NCBI GenBank assembly: GCA_029990175.1
Contig: JARKIP010000064.1
Location: 10,558,001-10,622,000, forward strand
Source of the DNA: Petunia secreta
Taxonomy: Eukaryota > Streptophyta > Magnoliopsida > Solanales > Solanaceae
Direction: 5' to 3'
DNA length: 64,000 nt
In this document: positions 57,953-64,000 of the stretch, in pieces
Position numbering within the stretch: position 1 is the stretch's first letter
Layout of the letters: each line of letters begins with the position of its first letter
Translations under genes and position numbers: made by a program
Notes under the pieces: model-generated
What the model was told of the DNA's origin: nothing
What the model saw: the letters and a program-made list of their open reading frames with translations, nothing else
Database searches by the model: none

Positions 57953-58721
57953 CTATGAGTTAATATTTCTCGTTAAGAAATTGAGATAAAATATCCCAAG
58001 ATTATCACCTCTTGAACATCTATTAAGAGCATATTAAAACCTGCACATTGACGATTTCGTGAAAGCACTCTAGACTTTCCCATGTTTTTTAATCAATCTA
58101 TCCTTAGAACATATTTCTATAATGCTTTGCATAACTGTTAAAACGTATGATTCGTGTTACTAGGAGGAATCGCACTGTTAAGTTCTTTCTGGGACTGTTT
58201 CATTGCTGATCTAGTTATATACAGCTTTTACTTTTATCTCATTTCAACACTGCATTTTACCCCATTGATCTAATACAAGCTGTACTTGTTCATGTGCCTA
58301 AATGATAATTTAAATACTGAAAATAATTAATTAGTTCCGATATGCGATGTATCTGACCACTAATTAAGATTGGTATGTGTGAATATTCAAATTAAACAGA
58401 AAAAAGATTAACATTCTTGATTTGTGGAATTCATTGGATGCGCACATTCGTGGAGAGTTTAGTATAGAAAAATACCACCTCGATTAACAATTGATCCACA
58501 TTAGAATATGCACAATATCACACATACTAACCGTTAATTTTATAGTTTTACTGCTGCATTAATTAATTGAGAATAACTACCTTGAGAAAACAAGCATACG
58601 TTTAACATTTTATATTTGGCTGATTAAGAGCATTTTGTGGTTCAAATAAATAAATCATCTGGACTCTGGAGATAAGTTTTAGCAGTTAAAGTGCATCTTT
58701 CTTAAATTCGTTCAAGTAAAC
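57953..58721. other. Intergenic DNA right of the Tat element
   Basis: No feature recognised; AT-rich, presumably the continuation of the sequence interrupted at 45458. Confidence 0.4.
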
Positions 58722-59506
58722 TAGCCTGTTTGGAATTGCTGCCAAAAACTGCTTATTTTAAGAAGTACTTTTGGTATAAGTACTTTTTTTAAAAGTACTT
58801 TTGAATAATAAGCAATTTGAACTAATTGGAGAAGTACTTTTGATAAATAATTTGTATTTGGTTAATCATTACGAAAAGTACTTTCCAGTGTCAAATTACG
58901 AAAAGGACATCCAAGTTCATTTTACATTTGGATTAATAAAAAAAAATTGAATATTTATCATAAAAGACTTTAATTAGAAATTTATTTAGTTAAATGTAAA
59001 ATATAACGTAAAAGATATAAATTTAAGCTATTGAACAACATAAAATATAGTTAAATCAAAGTGATAACGGAATTAGGAATTTCTAGTAATCACTTACTTT
59101 TAAAAGATGATTTAAAGAGTAGGACATCCTATATACGCTTGATAGTAATACCTAAAAATAAAAATTAGTCCTAGAGGAAGAAGATTTGTAAAAGTACGTA
59201 GTAGAAAAAAATAGAAAAATAAAAACATAATTGTATTTTGAGAGAGATATGGTTAATTTATAAGGAATAATATGGTAAATATGAATTCTTGGTAAGGATA
59301 TTTCAGTCTTGAAAAAATTAATAAACTGCTTCTGCTTCTTCCAAGAAGCAGATATTTGTAGCTTCTTCCCAACAACAGAAAAACTGCTTCTGCTTCTACC
59401 TAAAAGTACTTTTTTTTAGTTGCCAAACACCTCAAAATTCCAAAAAAAATATTTTTGTTGGAAAAAAATCACTTTTGGCTTTGGAAAAGCAATGCCGAAC
59501 AGGCTA
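58722..59506. mobile_element. 785-bp MITE-like element with 19-bp TIRs
   Basis: The start TAGCCTGTTTGGAATTGCT and the complement of the end TAGCCTGTTCGGCATTGCT match at 17 of 19. Near each end AAAAGTACTTTT-type words and AGAAGCAG pairs form further inverted repeats. No transposase and no certain target duplication. Confidence 0.7.
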
Positions 59507-59689
59507 TTAATTAACTATAGTTCAACAAATAACATGTGCAGACAATATCTCTTCTTCTACTTAGCAAAATTCATCTTTTGAAAATTTTCTTATTTTTTTC
59601 ACTTCAAACAATGGCTGCAAATAAAAATATGACAGTTATCTTTGAAAATATAAATAAGGGCAAACAACCACAAGGGCAAAAATATACAC

Positions 59690-60750
59690 AGTTTGGCCTG
59701 TTTGTTTGGCCAGATAATTACCAAGTGAGAGAGGAATTGAGTGTAATTGGGAGAGTGCAATTACACTCTCCAATTCTCAAGGGGGGTTGAGAATTGGGTG
59801 TAGTTACACCATGTAATTACATGATAACTTTTTGTTTCTTTCTTTTTGTTTTTACTTTAACTTCTTTTCTTTTAAATTAATTATTATTATATTATCTCTA
59901 TTATTTTATTTTTTTCTTCTAATTTTTTTTTATTTTATTTTATTTTTTTATTATTAGTTGTTTTTTTAATTATTTTTTTATTATTATTTATCTTTAATTT
60001 TCTTTCTTCTCACTTTGCAACCTCTACTTTTATGATTCTATGTAATTGTTCATAGTCTTTTTTCTATTTCTATATTTTTGTTTTGTTTAGCACAACTGCG
60101 TTATTATATTTTTGAAATCATACTTTCTAATATTAGAAAAAATGAGTCATGAACAAACTTGATATATAATGACTGATGTCATTGTAGTATAATTTCGTTG
60201 TTGAATTAGGTTATAGTCCTATGTTTTCCTATCCTTTTGATTCTATTTGCTTAAGTTATGTTAAAACGTATTTTCTGTTTGGTTGCGATTTTACATAAGA
60301 GTACTATTTTGTTTTAACAAAAATTAGATTTTGATTACGTTATACTTTTTTCGTGATTTCAATTTATTTATTTTAGTAGTATTGACTTGATATTTCACAT
60401 TGCATGTTGTTCATTTTTCAATTATACTTGATAGAATACCTTTTCCTCAAATATTTAAATAATGTTATGGAATTATAGTTATAAATATTAACTTTTTTAC
60501 AAATGTGCCCATGATATTACAAATATATGCTTTTAATTTTTATAATTAAATTAAATTAAAACATTATTATTATAAAAAATATATATCTATAAAAAGATCT
60601 AACTGTGTAATTGCACTAGTGCAACCAAACGGTACGCTTGTAATTACACTGTAATTACACTATAGCAGACAAACAGGACTTCGTAGTTACTCTACTGTCC
60701 TAGTAATTACACCGAATCCAATTACGAGGTGGCTTTCCAAACAGATTGTA
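59690..60750. mobile_element. MITE-like element rich in TGTAATTAC words
   Basis: The left end (GCCTGTTTGTTTGGCCAGA) and the complement of the right end (CAATCTGTTTGGAAAGCCAC) are imperfectly inverted. Both ends carry clusters of GTAATTACA and CCAATT in opposite orientation (59735-59825 and 60640-60725). The interior is very AT-rich. A short frame at 59614-59790 does not look like a gene. Confidence 0.5.
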
Positions 60751-60754
60751 AATG

Positions 60755-61243
60755 AATGCTTTAAAATTCGTAATCTTTTACATGTTATAATATTTGCGTG
60801 GTAGCATAAGTATTTCAAAGTTTATGGTTTTTAACATGTCAAAATATTTATATCCTTATAAAAATTTATCATTAAGGATAAAATAATATGTTTAAGTTAA
60901 ATATTGTCAAACATAGAAATATGTCATTATTTTTTTATACAAACACTAAGAAACAGTATAACATAAGTTGGAATGGATCCTAACTTGTCCAATATATTAA
61001 ATTTCTCCTTTTTCTTGTGCAACTTAGCAAAATATTTGATGATTTTCTTCAAATCCATTATCATAAAGTATTAAGTTATTTCCAAACCTTATCATGGAAT
61101 ACCATTAATAAGGATAAGTTAGTAAAATATATACTTCATTAAGTTGTATTCGACAAGAGGAGTGCAAACTGGACTAGCAAAATAGGATAGTAGTATCGTG
61201 TTACTTCCTCCATATTTTATATGGAGTTTGTCTTAACACGGAG
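60755..61243. other. Intergenic DNA, nothing recognised
   Basis: AT-rich sequence without visible genes or terminal repeats. Confidence 0.4.
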
Positions 61244-61252
61244 TTTAAAAAT

Positions 61253-62270
61253 GGCAGAAGGATCAAATGGACACTTATACTTGTCTGGTTTAACCATAAT
61301 CACGTTTATATTTTGCAAAGTGTCAACCAGTCCTTTCTACTCGTCCAAAACATGACTTTTAAACCCTCCCGTCTAAGTGTGGTGCACAAACGCGACTACG
61401 TGGCTTCCACGTCAGATTGGTGGCCCATATCACATGCCACCTATTTTTTTTACCCTAAAAAATAAAATAAAAAATCCAAACAACTTTTTTTTACCCTAAA
61501 AAAAAAAAAAAAAAAAAAAACCAAACAACTACACGGTAAACAAAACTAAAAATTACTTTAACTCAAACAATACTTACCTAAATCCAAACTTACCCCATCG
61601 ATTAACCTAAAAAAACCCGTCGATTAACAACAAAAAAATGATCCTTGTTTGCTTAACAATATTTAACTCGTTTGATTAACAACATTTGAAGGTTTCCCCA
61701 TATTTGAGGTAAGGGTTTAAACCCATTTCCTTTTTAATTTTTTTAATAATTTTTTATTTGAAATGTGTTATAAAAATTAGCGCTTTAATTAATTAAAAAT
61801 TTAATTAATTAGGACCGTTAAAGGATTAGTTCTCTAACTAAGTAGGGCTTTAATTAATTAGGAATTTAACTAATTAGGACCTTCATTCCATGTCTTCCAA
61901 TATTAAATCTGAATTTTGTAAAAAAAAAAAGACTAAGAAAATAATAAGAAATAAAGGAGAAGGAAAGAAACTAAGGGGAAAAAAAAAAGCAAAAGACAAA
62001 GGAAAAATGAAGGTGAAGGATTTGGTATTGAAAGGCCTTAAAAAGACAAAAAAAATAGCTGTTGGTAGTGCTTTTTTACTGATCCACGCACTGAAAATTC
62101 GTGTGGCTCACGCTCATTTGCCACATAAGCAACGTACTAGACACATCAGCGCAGGAGGATTTAAAAGTCATGTTTTGGACGAGTAGAAGGGGCTGATTGA
62201 CACTTTGCAAAGTATAAGCGAGATTATGGTTAAACCGGACAAGTACGAGTGTCTATTTGGGCCTTCTGCC
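61253..62270. mobile_element. Non-autonomous MULE with ~150-bp TIRs and perfect 9-bp target duplication
   Basis: The ends GGCAGAAGG...TTCTGCC open long inverted repeats (61253 to about 61400 against about 62110-62270), with most bases paired (e.g. TGTCTGGTTTAACCATAATC against TGTCCGGTTTAACCATAATC). The element is flanked on both sides by TTTAAAAAT (61244-61252 and 62271-62279). Long TIRs plus a 9-bp duplication define the Mutator superfamily. The Lys-rich frame at 61890-62186 runs into the TIR and is probably not a gene; no transposase is present. Confidence 0.92.
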
Positions 62271-63440
62271 TTTAAAAATTATAGTAGACTTCTTAAAAAT
62301 TTGATTTAAAACAAACCATAAAAATTTGTGTGGTTGAAAATTATTCCATAAAAATAAATTTATAGAAATATGACATTCTTTATTAGATAAATTAAAAAAA
62401 TAACAACAACAACAACATATCCAATAATATCTCATAAATTAAAAAAGACAGCGTCACATAATTGAGACAGAAGAGCACTTTTTTTTTTGGTCTTAATTCT
62501 CTTTTAAATATTTGAAAAATACAAATCACAAAAAGTATCAGTGCATAAGCAAAAAGGGAAAAAGAAAAAGAAGAAGTGGATAAAAGCAATGTAAAATATG
62601 GAAAGAACAGTTGTCACGTGATAGCTTGATCCAGCTGGATTGTTCCATTCCCAGCTCTCTCCTTAGGGCTCTGCAGCCATGCATCTTCACGAGACTTTTG
62701 TTGTGTCTACTAATTAGCCACGGCCACCTAGGATGCCCTTTTAATGTTACTATTTGAAATTAATGGTTAGGAAAATAGTAGTACTATGATTTTATGAGAG
62801 GTGGGTAATTGAATATAGGTTTTGAATTTATCGAAATTTCTTTAAAAAGTTTATTTTAGCTAAGTCAATGGAATGCAATATATTGTAAAGAATTTTTCAA
62901 AAACGATTACTCACATAATGTGAGTCACATTTCTCAATACTCCTTTTGCCAGCTAGACTCTTTTACTCTGTAGTCATATTTCCACACACGTCCCGATAAA
63001 TACTTCTCATTATCCAGCCTGTACAGTATCTTTTTTTTTTTCTTTTTGTTCAAAGTGCCAGCAGCCCATAATAGCCTCAGCGTCTCAAATTCTGTACTTT
63101 CTAAATGCCCAATGTACCCTTTACTTTTTGTTGTTCCCATTATCCATATGGTCCTTCCCACCAACTTTATTAGGAAAAAATATTAATCTCTCAATGACTT
63201 TTGGACCAAAAGCAAAGTGCTGTAACTAAGCTGTAATACTCTTTTTGTTCTCTACCTAGCTAGCTACTCAAAGCTCAAGCTAAATTTTCCTCCTCACTTA
63301 AAGTGTAACGCGTTGGATTTTAGCAAAATGTCACTTTCTTGGCAAGTTTCCCCATATCTCCTTAATGCATTCTTTAAATTAAAGTTTATAGTACTATAGT
63401 AACATTTAATAAATGTAACCACAAATGAACTCACTCACTT
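62271..63440. other. Upstream region of the right EXORDIUM-like gene
   Basis: No gene. An (AAC)n stretch at 62402-62417 followed by ATATCCAATAATATCTCAT may be a decayed tail of a minus-strand non-LTR element. From about 62600 the sequence is probably promoter and upstream DNA of the gene starting at 63562. Confidence 0.4.
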
Positions 63441-63449
63441 GCGTTCCAA

Positions 63450-63457
63450 TATAAATA
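63450..63457 (+). promoter_or_regulatory. TATA box of the right EXORDIUM-like gene
   Basis: TATAAATA lies 105-112 bp upstream of the ATG at 63562. It is followed by a pyrimidine-rich leader (CTCTCTTTCTCTACTGCTC) typical of plant 5' UTRs. Confidence 0.65.
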
Positions 63458-63561
63458 CCTCCCCATTCCTCACAACCATCTCATCCAAACTCAACAATCC
63501 TCTCATTTCCGTAGCTCCTCTCTTTCTCTACTGCTCTTTATACTTCTATTGCAATCAAACA

Positions 63562-64000
63562 ATGGCTGCTTCACTCTTATTGAAAATCTTTCTTGTAATT
63601 TCTTTATTTAATGTGTGTTTTGCTTCAAGAAAGCTCACTTCTTTAGTCCAAGATCAGCTCTTACAATACCACAAAGGTGCACTTCTTTCAGGCAAAATCT
63701 CTGTCAATCTCATTTGGTATGGTAAATTTAAGCCATCTCAAAGAGCCATAGTGTCTGATTTCATCACCTCCCTTTCTTCACCAATTACACCATCTAAAAC
63801 CAATCCTTCGGTAGCCCAATGGTGGAAAACCACTGAAAAATACTACCATCTCGCCAATTCCAAGAAGTCCCTTTCCCTCTACTTAGGCAAACAAGTACTC
63901 GACGAGAACTATTCCCTAGGAAAATCACTGACCAACAAACAAATTGTTAACTTAGCATCAAAGGGTGAACAAAAAGATGCTATTAACGTAGTTTTAACTG
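63562..64000 (+). CDS. EXORDIUM-like / PHI-1 family protein, 5' part (cut by window end)
   Basis: The frame is open from the ATG at 63562 to the edge (146 codons seen of an expected 310 or so). Residues 1-21 are a signal peptide (MAASLLLKIFLVISLFNVCFA), so the product should enter the secretory pathway. The N-terminal family blocks follow: QYHKGALLSGKISVNLIWYG (about 36-55), QWWKTTEKYY (about 93), LGKQVLDENYSLGKSLT (about 115) and VNLASK...INVVLT. They align well with the gene at 14991-15926 but with many substitutions, so this is an older paralogue and not a recent duplicate. The two genes point away from each other. The second half, with the Cys-rich and glycine-rich motifs, is outside the window. 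No lesion is visible. Confidence 0.93.
   Translation, partial: MAASLLLKIFLVISLFNVCFASRKLTSLVQDQLLQYHKGALLSGKISVNLIWYGKFKPSQRAIVSDFITSLSSPITPSKTNPSVAQWWKTTEKYYHLANSKKSLSLYLGKQVLDENYSLGKSLTNKQIVNLASKGEQKDAINVVLT

Noticed and set aside
61890..62186. Lys-rich 98-codon frame in the MULE
   Set aside because: It runs into the terminal inverted repeat and is built from A-rich sequence; more likely incidental than a captured gene.
1..64000. CRISPR array, bacterial operon or prophage
   Set aside because: Regular repeats here are minisatellites without unique equal-length spacers. The genes have plant introns and TATA boxes, and no bacterial ribosome-binding sites or operons are seen.

Overview
This is plant nuclear DNA, AT-rich and dominated by transposable elements. 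Three things point to a plant: two intronless EXORDIUM/PHI-1 family genes, complete plant LTR retrotransposons with plant-type primer sites, and CACTA, MULE, hAT and MITE-like elements with GT-AG introns. Several repeats (a TS-type SINE, a non-LTR 3' tail, foldback MITEs) resemble families I associate with Solanaceae, so a nightshade relative such as tobacco, pepper or tomato is my inference. It is not proven from the sequence.

Layout. 1-6016 is the right part of a CACTA-type transposon. It holds a seven-exon, stop-interrupted gene of the plant En/Spm (Transposase_24-like) type. Its right end cuts into the LTR of an older minus-strand Ty3/gypsy relic (6020-8090), which keeps a decayed antisense gene. 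Next is a minus-strand Del/Tekay-like gypsy relic (gag 8190-8838, LTR 9037 to about 11000). 11-15 kb is MITE and degenerate-repeat material. An intact EXORDIUM-like gene lies at 14991-15926 (minus). 16.3-22.7 kb is a large foldback-like block with a roughly 1-kb palindrome, followed by MITEs, SINEs and hairpin-rich repeats up to 33.4 kb. A Ty1/copia element with well-preserved LTRs and a ruined interior occupies 33764-38869. A hAT MITE (40351-40580) and a 2.4-kb solo LTR (40640-43044) follow, each with perfect target-site duplications.

The centrepiece is a young 12.5-kb Ty3/gypsy element of the Tat lineage (45459-57952). Its gag-pol carries dual RNase H domains but is broken by stops and frameshifts. 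Between pol and the 3' LTR, on the opposite strand, lies a gene with its own TATA box. Its four exons join into one uninterrupted frame of about 815 codons. The same antisense gene, with matching splice sites, survives as a wreck at 6753-8060.

The right end holds more MITEs, a MULE with a perfect 9-bp duplication (61253-62270), and the 5' part of a second EXORDIUM-like gene (63562 to the window edge, plus). The two EXORDIUM-like genes are divergently oriented. They are the only ordinary cellular genes I can support, and nearly everything between them is inserted DNA.
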